From NCBI RefSeq assembly GCF_016863555.1, contig NZ_BOPC01000058.1, forward strand, positions 1-44,952: a stretch of 44,952 bases of DNA, read 5' to 3'. Position 1 is the first letter of the stretch, and each line of letters begins with the position of its first letter. Of this stretch, positions 34,260 through 41,625 are shown piece after piece. Position numbers and translations under genes: made by a program. The notes under the pieces were generated by a model that did no database searches, was not told where the DNA came from, and saw only the letters and a list, made by a program, of their open reading frames with translations. This DNA is from Micromonospora qiuiae (GTDB lineage Bacteria; Actinomycetota; Actinomycetes; Mycobacteriales; Micromonosporaceae).

Positions 34260-35669
34260 ATGACGACGCGGTGGCGGGTGGCGGTGATCGGTGGCGGCAT
34301 CGCCGGGCTGGCCGCCGCGGTCCGGCTGCGCGACCGCGCCCCCGCCGGCACCGAGATCACCGTGTACGAGCAGTCCGGCCAACTCGGCGGCAAGCTGCGC
34401 ACCGGTGAGCTGGCCGGCGCTCCGGTGGAGTTCGGCGCCGAGCTGTTCCTGATGCGTGACCCGGCCGGCGGGGAGTCCGCCGCGGTGGCCCTGGTCCGCC
34501 GGCTCGGGCTGGCCGGGCGGATCGTGCACCCCACCGTCGGGCAGGCGGCCCTCGCGGTCGACGGCGGGCTGCGCCCGATCCCCGGCGGCACGCTGGTGGG
34601 CGTACCCGGGGATCTGGAGAAGGTGGCGACGGTGGCCCGGCCGGACGCGACGGCCGACCGCGACGAGGGCCAGCCGCTGCTCGGCCCCACCGACGACGTC
34701 TCCGTCGGCGCGCTGGTCCGCTCCCGGTTCGGCGACGAGGTGGTCGACCGGCTGGTCGACCCGATGCTCGGCGGGGTGTACGCCGGCCGCGCCGACGACC
34801 TCTCCCTGGCCACCACCATGCCGGCCCTGGCCCGGGCCGCCCGGGTGGAACACACGCTGCTCGGCGCGGTGCGCGCGGCGCAGGCTGCCACGCCACGCGC
34901 CCCCGGCGAGCCGGTCTTCGGCACCCTGGCCGGCGGGCTGAGCACCCTGGTCGACGCGGCCGCGACCGCCAGTGGGGCGACCATCCGCCGGAACGCGGCG
35001 GTCCGCGAACTCACCCCGGCCGGCGCCGGCTGGCGGTTGACCGTCGGCCCGACCCGCGATGCCGAGCACGTCGACGTCGACGCGGTGGTGCTGGCCGTGC
35101 CGGCCCGACCGGCGGCCCGGCTGCTCGCTGGCGTGGCCCCCGAGGCCGCGGCGGGCATCAGCGCACTGGATTACGCCAGCGTCGCGCTGGTCACCCTGGC
35201 GCTGCCCGAGCCGGCGTTGCCGGAACTCTCCGGTTTCCTGGTGCCCGCCACCGAGGGGCTGCTGATCAAGGCGTCCACCTTCTTCACCACGAAGTGGGGG
35301 CATCTGCGCCGGCCGGACGGGGTGGCCCTGGTGCGCGCCTCGGTCGGCCGGTACGGCGACGAAACCCAGCTCCAGCGCCCCGACACCGACCTCGCCGCCA
35401 CCGTGCATCGGGAACTGTCCGCGGTGCTCGGCGGGCCGCTGCCCGCCCCGGTCGACGGGCACGTGCAGCGGTGGGGCGGCGCGTTGCCGCAGTACTCCCC
35501 GGGCCACCTCGACCGGGTGGCCGCCGCGCGGACGGTGCTGCGGGCGGCGCATCCGACGCTGACCGTGGCGGGCGCCGGCTACGACGGGGTCGGCATCCCG
35601 GTCTGCGTCCGCTCCGGCGAGACGGCGGCCGAGGAGATCATCACAGCACTGGAAGGATCGGGCAGATGA
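34260..35669 (+). CDS. hemY: Coproporphyrinogen III/protoporphyrinogen oxidase (HemY/CgoX type)
   Basis: FAD-dependent oxygen-using enzyme; 469 residues. The dinucleotide-binding motif is VAVIGGGIAGLAAA (GGGIAG at 11-16), followed by YEQSGQLGGKLRT. The C-terminal FAD contact is AGAGYDGVGIPVCVRSG. With HemQ next to it, the substrate is most likely coproporphyrinogen III, oxidised to coproporphyrin III in the coproporphyrin-dependent route of Gram-positive bacteria. It starts 5 bases after the hemE stop and its stop overlaps the hemQ start (ATGA). Confidence 0.94.
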   Translation: MTTRWRVAVIGGGIAGLAAAVRLRDRAPAGTEITVYEQSGQLGGKLRTGELAGAPVEFGAELFLMRDPAGGESAAVALVRRLGLAGRIVHPTVGQAALAVDGGLRPIPGGTLVGVPGDLEKVATVARPDATADRDEGQPLLGPTDDVSVGALVRSRFGDEVVDRLVDPMLGGVYAGRADDLSLATTMPALARAARVEHTLLGAVRAAQAATPRAPGEPVFGTLAGGLSTLVDAAATASGATIRRNAAVRELTPAGAGWRLTVGPTRDAEHVDVDAVVLAVPARPAARLLAGVAPEAAAGISALDYASVALVTLALPEPALPELSGFLVPATEGLLIKASTFFTTKWGHLRRPDGVALVRASVGRYGDETQLQRPDTDLAATVHRELSAVLGGPLPAPVDGHVQRWGGALPQYSPGHLDRVAAARTVLRAAHPTLTVAGAGYDGVGIPVCVRSGETAAEEIITALEGSGR

Positions 35670-36367
35670 CCGAGACGAGCAACGCGGCCCGGCTGCGGGA
35701 GCTCAACACCAGCATCCGCTACACCATGTGGTCGGTGTTCCGGGCCAACTCGCCGCTGCCGTCGCTGCGGGACAACGTCACCGGCGAGGTCGAGTCGCTG
35801 ATCGAGGAACTGGCCGGCAAGGACGTCGTGGTCCGGGGCACGTACGACGTGGCCGGCCTGCGCGCCGACGCGGACCTGATGATCTGGTGGCACTCTCCGT
35901 CCAGCGACGACCTCCAGGACGCCTACCTGCGGTTCCGCCGCACCGCCCTGGGTCGGGCGTTGACCCCGGTGTGGTCGCAGATGGCGCTGCACCGGCCGGC
36001 CGAGTTCAACAAGAGCCACATCCCGGCGTTCCTGGCCGGCGAGGAGGCCCGCGCGTACCTCTGTGTCTACCCGTTCGTCCGCTCGTACGACTGGTACGTG
36101 CTGCCCGACGCCGAGCGGCGGGAGATGCTCGCCGAGCACGGCAAGATGGCTCGGGGCTACCCGGACGTACGCGCCAACACGGTCGCCTCGTTCGCGCTCG
36201 GCGACTACGAGTGGATGCTCGCCTTCGAGGCCGACGAGCTGCACCGGATCGTGGACCTGATGCGTGACCTGCGCGGCTCGCGGGCCCGGCTGCACGTGCG
36301 CGAGGAGGTCCCCTTCTACACCGGCCGTCGCCGCCCCATCGCCGACATCATCTCCAACCTGACGTAA
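35666..36367 (+). CDS. hemQ: Coproheme decarboxylase (HemQ/ChdC, chlorite-dismutase fold)
   Basis: Final step of the coproporphyrin-dependent haem pathway: peroxide-driven decarboxylation of two propionates of coproheme; 233 residues. The catalytic Tyr is Y135 (VYPFVRSYDWY) and the proximal haem ligand is H158 (LAEHGKMARGYP). The distal Gln/Arg of true chlorite dismutases is not apparent, supporting HemQ. It is translationally coupled to hemY by ATGA. Its TAA stop overlaps the first bases of the 51-bp GGGGCCC element. Confidence 0.95.
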   Translation: MTETSNAARLRELNTSIRYTMWSVFRANSPLPSLRDNVTGEVESLIEELAGKDVVVRGTYDVAGLRADADLMIWWHSPSSDDLQDAYLRFRRTALGRALTPVWSQMALHRPAEFNKSHIPAFLAGEEARAYLCVYPFVRSYDWYVLPDAERREMLAEHGKMARGYPDVRANTVASFALGDYEWMLAFEADELHRIVDLMRDLRGSRARLHVREEVPFYTGRRRPIADIISNLT

Positions 36368-36416
36368 GGAAGGGCCCCCTATTAACGCCTCCGGTAGAGG
36401 AAGGGCCCCTTTTTAA
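36366..36416 (-). repeat. 51-bp double GGGGCCC element, copy C
   Basis: In reverse orientation relative to A and B, with 3 of 51 differences from B. It begins at the last two bases of the hemQ stop codon, so the element ends flush with the coding sequence. It lies between hemQ and the converging LPMO gene. Degenerate repeats of TCGGCGGCTCACG type follow to about 36500. Confidence 0.9.
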
Positions 36417-36518
36417 CACGCCGGCTGGTCGGCGGCTCACGCTGGCTAGTCGGCTCGCGCTGTCCGGTCGGCGGCTCACGCTGGTCGGGCGGCGGCTCAC
36501 GCCGGCCGCACACGCCGG

Positions 36519-36562
36519 CCGGTCGGGGCCGCGCCGGAGGGAGAAGGCGCGACCCCGACCGG
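36519..36562 (-). terminator. Strong hairpin terminator of the LPMO gene
   Basis: Arms 36519-36535 (CCGGTCGGGGCCGCGCC) and 36546-36562 (GGCGCGACCCCGACCGG) pair over 17 bp with one mismatch and a 10-nt loop, 2 bases past the LPMO stop codon. Confidence 0.85.
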
Positions 36563-36564
36563 GG

Positions 36565-37662
36565 TCAGGCGGTCGCCGTGCAGGTCAGCGTCGGCGTGTT
36601 GTTGGTGCCGCTGCTCGAGGCCAGGAGCCCGAACGTGGTGCTGGCTCCGGCGCCGAGGCTGCCGTTGTAGCTGACGTTGGTGGCGGTCACCGTGGAGCCG
36701 CTGGAACTGACCGTGGCGTTCCAGGCCTGGCTGACCTGTTGGCCGTTGGCGTACGTCCAGCTCACCCGCCAGCCGCGGATCGGCGCGCTGCCCGCCGTCA
36801 CCTGCACCTCGGCCTGGAAGCCGCCGGACCAGGTGTTGGTGACCCGGTACGTCGCCGCGCACGCGCCCGCCGCCGGCGGCGCGGTCGTGGGCGGGGCGGT
36901 GGTCGGCGGGGTCGTGGGCGGGGGAGCGGTCGTGGGCGGGGCGGTGGTCGGCGGCGGGCTGCTCGGCGGCGTGGAGCCCCCGCCGAACTGCACGTCGCTG
37001 CAGATGTAGTACGACTGGTCGGTGTGACTGGCCTGCCAGATGGTGAAGATGACGTGCCGGCCGGTGCGACCCGGGGCGTTCACCGGCACCTCGACGGATA
37101 CCCCACCGGGCTCCTGCTGCCACTGCGAAGCCGGCGTGTTGCCGATCTGGCCGACGAGCTCCAGATGCGACCAGGCCAGCGGCGTGGTCAGCGCGTCGTA
37201 GCCCTGCCGGGTGGCGTACACCCGGATGTAGTCGGCGCCGTGACTGGCCTGGTCGTAGAACTTGAGCCGGAAGTTGTTGGCGACCGAGGTGGTCCGCCAG
37301 GCGCCGGGCACGTCCATCGCCCGGTAGCGCCCGTTCTCGGTGCGCCCGCCGGAGCAGAGTTGGCCGTCCGGGATGGCGGCCTGGTGGTTGCCGGCGACGC
37401 CTTCGCGGAACAGGCCGTTCCAGTTCCACATGGCGTTCGTGTCGGTCTGCCACGCCTGCCAGCACATCGGGTCCTCGGTGGCCATCCGCGGGTTCTGGAA
37501 GTCACCACCCCAGCGCTGCCAGCAGCCGTAGTTGCGGGAGACGGGGTTGGCCACCGAGCCGTGTGCCGACGCGGGGACGGCCAGCGCGGTGCTGAGCAGC
37601 GTGGCGACGGCCGCGACAGCCAGCAGGCACAGCGCGCGCGATGATCTGAGTATCTTGGACAT
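36565..37662 (-). CDS. Secreted AA10 lytic polysaccharide monooxygenase with CBM2 (cellulose type)
   Basis: Copper enzyme that oxidatively cleaves crystalline polysaccharide; 365 residues. A signal peptide (1-33) ends PASA, releasing mature His1 (H34, HGSVANP). The second histidine-brace His is H141 in ASHGADYIRVY. The catalytic domain resembles the Streptomyces CelS2/ScLPMO10C cellulose-active group (NYGCWQRWG, DPMCWQAWQ, MWNWNGLFREGVAGNH). A Pro/Thr linker (about 232-265) leads to a C-terminal family-2 carbohydrate-binding module (about 268-365, bracketed by Cys; TYRVTNTWSGGF, GWRVSWTY). The ATG at 37662 has GGGGGCTCC upstream. A perfect LacI-type palindrome lies 135 bp upstream. Confidence 0.95.
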   Translation of the reverse strand: MSKILRSSRALCLLAVAAVATLLSTALAVPASAHGSVANPVSRNYGCWQRWGGDFQNPRMATEDPMCWQAWQTDTNAMWNWNGLFREGVAGNHQAAIPDGQLCSGGRTENGRYRAMDVPGAWRTTSVANNFRLKFYDQASHGADYIRVYATRQGYDALTTPLAWSHLELVGQIGNTPASQWQQEPGGVSVEVPVNAPGRTGRHVIFTIWQASHTDQSYYICSDVQFGGGSTPPSSPPPTTAPPTTAPPPTTPPTTAPPTTAPPAAGACAATYRVTNTWSGGFQAEVQVTAGSAPIRGWRVSWTYANGQQVSQAWNATVSSSGSTVTATNVSYNGSLGAGASTTFGLLASSSGTNNTPTLTCTATA

Positions 37663-37796
37663 GGAGCCCCCAGGGGAGTCGTTGGATCGACATCGCCCAG
37701 ACGCCCGGGAGTTGCCCCTCCCGCGCCGGTTTGCGTGGCCCCGATCATGCTGGCTCGATGGGAAGAATGACACAAGCAATCGGCGTACGTCAATGA

Positions 37797-37810
37797 GGAA
37801 AACGTTTTCC
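37797..37810. promoter_or_regulatory. LacI-type operator GGAAAACGTTTTCC
   Basis: A perfect 14-bp palindrome with central CG, the form used by LacI-family repressors, lies 135 bp upstream of the LPMO start and 58 bp beyond the GNAT stop. Control by a cellulose- or sugar-responsive repressor is inferred; no LacI gene is in the window. Confidence 0.65.
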
Positions 37811-37867
37811 GGGAGGTGGCGTGCGATCGCAGCCGACTGTCGGCCGGGCCGACGGCTGACCGGCCGC

Positions 37868-38308
37868 TCAGGAATGGCGGCGCATCGGGATGTGCGGGAT
37901 GCCGTCCTCGACGTACTCCGGGCCGCTGGCGGTGAAGCCGTGCCGAGCGTAGAAGCCCACCAGGTGCGACTGGGCGTCCAGGACGCACGGCCGGTCGCCG
38001 ATCTCGGCCAGCGCCGCGGCCATCAACCGCCCGGCGTGCCCGCCACCCCGGGCCGCCGGTGCCACCACCACCCGCCCGATCCTGGGCACTCCGCCGGGGT
38101 CGGCCAGGATTCGCAGGTACGCCACGGGCGCGCCGTCGAGCGCCAGCCAGAGGTGGCGGGTGCCGGGCTCGACGTCCCGTCCGTCGAGTTCCGGGTACGC
38201 GCACTCCTGCTCGACCACGAAGGTGTCGACGCGTAGTCGCAGCAGGTCGTGGAAGGTGCGGGCGTCCAGGTCGGCGAAGGCGGCGACCCGTAGTTCCGGG
38301 CTCGGCAT
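37868..38308 (-). CDS. GNAT-family N-acetyltransferase (ElaA-like)
   Basis: A 146-residue acetyl-CoA-dependent acyltransferase. The N-terminal half (FHDLLRLRVDTFVVEQECAYPELDGRD) is characteristic of the ElaA subgroup. The acetyl-CoA loop is RVVVAPAARGGGHAGRLM, and the C-terminus has LVGFYARHGF. The acceptor substrate is unknown. It lies between the LPMO promoter region and the zinc-ribbon gene; no functional tie to them is apparent. Confidence 0.9.
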   Translation of the reverse strand: MPSPELRVAAFADLDARTFHDLLRLRVDTFVVEQECAYPELDGRDVEPGTRHLWLALDGAPVAYLRILADPGGVPRIGRVVVAPAARGGGHAGRLMAAALAEIGDRPCVLDAQSHLVGFYARHGFTASGPEYVEDGIPHIPMRRHS

Positions 38309-38436
38309 CCCGCCAGGTTAGGGCGTCCACGACCCGGCGGGCGCTCCCGGGTGGCTGCTTCCGGGGTGGCTGCTTCCGGGGTGACCGGATGTGGGTGACC
38401 GCTGCGGGTGGCCGCTCCGGGGTGGCGGTTGTGGGG

Positions 38437-38697
38437 TCAGCTCGGGCGGGCGCCGACGGCGTCGCGGATCTCGGCACCCTGCTCGGTCTCCACGGCCCGG
38501 GCGCAGTGCCCACAGCAGAAGAAGCGGCCGGACACCTCCACGCCGTGCCCGACGATCCTGATCTGGCAGTGCTCGCAGATCGGCGCCAACTTGTGCACGG
38601 CGCACTCGAAGCAGTCGAAGGTGTGCACGTCGCCGCTGACCGTGCGTACCTCGAAGGTCATCCAGTAGTCGTTTCCGCAGACCTCGCACGTCGCCAC
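38437..38697 (-). CDS. Small zinc-ribbon protein
   Basis: An 86-residue protein with four Cys/His pairs: CEVCG (4-7), FDCFECAVH (28-34), ICEHCQI (about 40) and FCCGHCARAV (60-65). The pattern fits one or two structural zinc sites; such actinobacterial proteins (often annotated only as metal-binding) have no known role. The GTG at 38697 is preceded by GAGGGGG. The gap to the GNAT gene contains a short tandem duplication of GGGGTGGCTGCTTCC type at about 38349-38380. Confidence 0.82.
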   Translation of the reverse strand: MATCEVCGNDYWMTFEVRTVSGDVHTFDCFECAVHKLAPICEHCQIRIVGHGVEVSGRFFCCGHCARAVETEQGAEIRDAVGARPS

Positions 38698-38887
38698 GGT
38701 GCCATCCCCCTCGCCGTCGGTGTTTTGCCCAGCGTGCGACCTGCCGGCACCGAAGCCGGGTGGAAACGGTCCAGGTCACCCGGGTGGGGCGGCGTGTCGC
38801 GTCGGTGTGTCGGCCGTTGTATTGGATGACCTGGCCGGTGGCGGCGGCCCGGCCGCCGGTCCGTAGAGATCGCGAACCGGGAGGACG

Positions 38888-39166
38888 ATGATGATCAAGC
38901 GAAACCGACTCTTCGGCACCCAGACCCGGATCACCTTCTGCCTTCCGCGGGACACCCCGCCCGGCACGGTCAGCGTGGTCGGCTCCTTCAACGGGTGGCA
39001 GCCCGGTCAGCACGTGCTGGTGCCTCGCCGGGACGGCACCCGGACGGTGACCGTACGCCTCGGCCCCGGCCAGCACCGCTTTCGCTACCTGGCCACCGGC
39101 GGTCTGTGGTTCGACGACGAGTCCGCCGACCAGGTGGATGAGCAGGGCGGCCTGCTGGTGCTGTGA
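38888..39166 (+). CDS. Single-domain CBM48-like (isoamylase early-set) protein
   Basis: A 92-residue protein that is almost entirely one early-set/AMPK-beta glycogen-binding-type domain: TRITFCLPRDTPPGTVSVVGSFNGWQPG followed by VRLGPGQHRFRYLATGGLWFDDE. The FNGW motif is the hallmark. No catalytic domain is attached, so it is probably a carbohydrate- or protein-binding accessory. The start may be ATG 38888 or 38891; GGGAGG spacing favours the second. It lies just upstream of the chitin-type LPMO but ahead of its promoter. Confidence 0.87.
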   Translation: MMIKRNRLFGTQTRITFCLPRDTPPGTVSVVGSFNGWQPGQHVLVPRRDGTRTVTVRLGPGQHRFRYLATGGLWFDDESADQVDEQGGLLVL

Positions 39167-39180
39167 GGGGGGAAGATTTA

Positions 39181-39221
39181 TTGATAACAGTCTTTACTGT
39201 TAAGAATGTTTAAATTATGTT
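39181..39221 (+). promoter_or_regulatory. AT-rich promoter with palindromic operator upstream of chitin-type LPMO
   Basis: TTTACT (39193-39198), a 17-bp spacer and TATGTT (39216-39221) make a promoter. The palindrome TAACAGT/ACTGTTA (39185-39202, 4-nt spacer) covers its -35. The stretch is strikingly AT-rich for this genome. A repressor binding the palindrome would block the promoter; the identity of the regulator is unknown. Confidence 0.55.
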
Positions 39222-39264
39222 GGTGGCACCTCACCAGGCAACACGCCGCTAAGGAGCTGCCGTC

Positions 39265-40011
39265 ATGCGCCGAAGAATCACCCTCGCACTGATGATGACG
39301 AGCGCCATGGTCGCCACCCTGGCCGTCGCCACCCCGGCCCAGGCCCACGGCTACGTCTCGTCGCCGCCCAGCCGTCAGGCGCTCTGCGCCCAGAACCGCG
39401 TTCCCGACTGCGGGCAGATCCGGTGGGAGCCGCAGAGCGTCGAAGGCCCCAAGGGGCTGCGCAACTGCCACGCCAACATCGCGCACTTCGCCGTCCTCAA
39501 CGACGACAACCGCGGCTGGCCCGCCACCTCGGTCGGCACCACGGTCACCTTCACCTGGGTCAACACCGCCCAGCACGCCACCCGCGACTGGGAGTACTTC
39601 ATCGGCAACAACCGGGTGGCGGTTTTCTCCGGCGGCGGGCGTCAGCCCGGCGCCACCGTCTCGCACACCGTCAACCTCTCCGGCTACCCGGGCCGGCAGA
39701 AGGTGCTGGCGGTGTGGAACATCGCCGACACCGCCAACGCCTTCTACTCCTGCGTCGACCTGCAGATCGGCGACGGGGGAACCAACCCCACACCCAGCCC
39801 GAGCCCGACCAGCCAGCCGGCGCCGTCGCCCACCCCGACGGTCGGCCCGACCAGCACCCCGCCGGCCAGCGGCACCTGGACGGCGGGTCGCGCGTACGCC
39901 GTCGGTGACCAGGTCACCTACGACGGGCGTACGTACCGCTGCCGCCAGGCGCACACCGCCCTCGCCGGGTGGGAGCCGCCGAACGTACCCGCGCTCTGGC
40001 TCCTGGTCTGA
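39265..40011 (+). CDS. Secreted AA10 lytic polysaccharide monooxygenase with CBM5/12 (chitin type)
   Basis: Copper-dependent oxidative polysaccharide-cleaving enzyme; 248 residues. A signal peptide (1-27) ends TPAQA, freeing mature His1 (H28, HGYVSSPPSRQALC). The second brace His is H104 (NTAQHATRDWEYF). The compact domain with SRQALCAQN and YSCVDLQI is of the CBP21-like chitin-active type. A Pro/Ser/Thr linker (about 172-203) leads to a C-terminal CBM5/12 chitin-binding module (WTAGRAYAVGDQVTYDGR, ending WEPPNVPALW). Substrate is inferred from the module and subfamily. AAGGAG precedes the ATG. It converges with msrB across inverted repeat 3. Confidence 0.95.
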   Translation: MRRRITLALMMTSAMVATLAVATPAQAHGYVSSPPSRQALCAQNRVPDCGQIRWEPQSVEGPKGLRNCHANIAHFAVLNDDNRGWPATSVGTTVTFTWVNTAQHATRDWEYFIGNNRVAVFSGGGRQPGATVSHTVNLSGYPGRQKVLAVWNIADTANAFYSCVDLQIGDGGTNPTPSPSPTSQPAPSPTPTVGPTSTPPASGTWTAGRAYAVGDQVTYDGRTYRCRQAHTALAGWEPPNVPALWLLV

Positions 40012-40057
40012 TCCGCGCCTGCCCAGCGCCTACAGCGCCTGCCCAGCGCCTGCCCAG

Positions 40058-40120
40058 CGTTGATCATGAGGTTGACGGCAGTGGTTGATCTTCAAAGTGC
40101 CGCTAACCTCATGATCAACG
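40058..40120. repeat. Long inverted repeat 3 (CGTTGATCATGAGGTT arms)
   Basis: Arms 40058-40080 and 40098-40120 are 23 bp with 2 mismatches and a 17-nt spacer, between the converging LPMO and msrB genes. The arm shares CGTTGATCATGARGTT with inverted repeat 2, while the inner arm and loop differ, as expected if pairing and not sequence is conserved. Confidence 0.85.
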
Positions 40121-40141
40121 GGGAGGTGGGGGGTGGGGCGG

Positions 40142-40552
40142 TCAGGTGGTGCTGGGGTCCAGGCGGATGGAGAGGGAGTTCACGCAGTGCCGGGTGTTCT
40201 TCGGGGTGAAACCCTCGCCGTGAAAAACGTGCCCGAGGTGGCTGTCGCAGCGGGCACAGCGGATCTCCGTGCGCCGCATGCCGAGGCTGTTGTCCTCGAC
40301 CTCCTTGATCGCGCCCGGGATGGCGTCGTCGAAACTCGGCCACCCGCAGTGCGAGTCGAACTTGGTGTCGCTCGGGTACAGCTCGGCACCGCAGGCCCGG
40401 CACCGGTACATGCCGGGGGTCTTGGTGTCGACATACTCGCCGGTCCACGCCGGCTCGGTGCCGTGCTCACGCAGCACCCGGAACTCCTCGGGGCTGAGCC
40501 GGACCCGCCACTCGTCCTCGGTGCGGGGCAGTTCACTGTCGGGAAGACTCAC
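40142..40552 (-). CDS. msrB: Peptide-methionine (R)-S-oxide reductase
   Basis: Reduces methionine R-sulfoxide in proteins; 136 residues, cytoplasmic. Zinc ligands are C51, C54, C99 and C102 (CRAC, CARC). The resolving Cys is probably C69 (HCGWPSF) and the catalytic Cys is C123 (RHCVNSLSI). The length is normal for a single-domain MsrB. The GTG at 40552 lacks a strong ribosome binding site, with TACCGT 6 bases upstream, so a leaderless transcript is likely. It corresponds to Rv2674 in the recalled M. tuberculosis order. Confidence 0.96.
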   Translation of the reverse strand: MSLPDSELPRTEDEWRVRLSPEEFRVLREHGTEPAWTGEYVDTKTPGMYRCRACGAELYPSDTKFDSHCGWPSFDDAIPGAIKEVEDNSLGMRRTEIRCARCDSHLGHVFHGEGFTPKNTRHCVNSLSIRLDPSTT

Positions 40553-40599
40553 CTCTCAACGGTACGTCGAACGTCGGACCCATCGCATATGGTCGCGCA

Positions 40600-41625
40600 A
40601 TGGGCGCAACGAAGGCCGCGGCCGAGGAGATCGAGGTGGCCGGGCACACCGTACGGCTGTCGAGCCCGGACCGGGTGATCTTCCCGAAGCGCGGCTTCAC
40701 CAAGGCCGACGTCTTCCACTACTACCTGAGCGTCGGTGACGGCATCATGCGCGCCCTGCGCGACCGACCGACGACCCTCCAGCGCTTCCCCGACGGCGTC
40801 GAGGGCGAGATGTTCTTCCAGAAGCGGGTGCCCGGCCGGGGCGTGCCGCCCTGGGTGCGTACCGCCGAGATCAGCTTCCCCAGCGGGCGCAAGGCCGCGG
40901 AGCTCTGCCCGGCGGATCTGGCCCACGTGGCCTGGGCGGCGCAGATGGGCACCATCGTGTTCCACCCGTGGCCGGTGCGCGCCGCCCACGTCGACCACCC
41001 GGACGAGCTACGGGTCGACCTTGATCCGCAGCCCGGCACCGACTTCGCCCACGCGGCTACCGCCGCCACCGAGCTGCGCGCGATCCTCGACGAGCTGGGG
41101 GTGACCGGCTGGCCGAAGACCTCCGGCGGCCGAGGTGTGCACGTCTACCTGCGCATCCAGCCGCGCTGGACGTTCGTGGAGGTGCGCCGGGCCACCATCG
41201 CGCTGGCCCGGGAATTGGGCCGCCGCCGCCCCGACCTGGTCACCACCGCCTGGTGGAAGGAGGAGCGCGGCGAGCGGGTCTTCGTGGACTACAACCAGAT
41301 GGCCCGGGACCGCACCATCGCCTGCGCGTACTCGCTGCGGGCCAACGCCCGGGCCACCGTCTCCACCCCGGTCAGCTGGGACGAGCTGTCCGACGTCGAC
41401 CCGGACGACTTCGACCTGCGTACGGTGCCGGAGCGGCTGGCCCAGCGGGGTGACCCGCACGCCGGCATCGACGACGCCGGGTGGGACATCACGCCGCTGC
41501 TGGAGTGGGCCGAACGGGACGCCGCTGTTGGCGAGGGCGACCTGCCCTACCCGCCCGACCACCCGAAGATGCCCGGCGAACCGAAGCGGGTTCAACCCTC
41601 CAAGGACCGCGACCGCCCCCGCTGA
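40600..41625 (+). CDS. LigD-type polymerase/primase domain protein
   Basis: A 341-residue stand-alone PolDom of the archaeo-eukaryotic primase type associated with bacterial non-homologous end joining. Metal ligands are D140 and D142 (RVDLDPQPG) and D230 (FVDYNQMARDRT). TSGGRGVHVYL (174-184) is the nucleotide-binding SxGxGxH-type block, and FQKRVP near 73 is also conserved. There is no ligase or phosphoesterase domain and no Ku gene in the window, so partnership with LigD/Ku elsewhere is inferred. The ATG at 40600 follows TATGGT by 6 bases. It is divergent from msrB with a 47-bp gap. Confidence 0.93.
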   Translation: MGATKAAAEEIEVAGHTVRLSSPDRVIFPKRGFTKADVFHYYLSVGDGIMRALRDRPTTLQRFPDGVEGEMFFQKRVPGRGVPPWVRTAEISFPSGRKAAELCPADLAHVAWAAQMGTIVFHPWPVRAAHVDHPDELRVDLDPQPGTDFAHAATAATELRAILDELGVTGWPKTSGGRGVHVYLRIQPRWTFVEVRRATIALARELGRRRPDLVTTAWWKEERGERVFVDYNQMARDRTIACAYSLRANARATVSTPVSWDELSDVDPDDFDLRTVPERLAQRGDPHAGIDDAGWDITPLLEWAERDAAVGEGDLPYPPDHPKMPGEPKRVQPSKDRDRPR

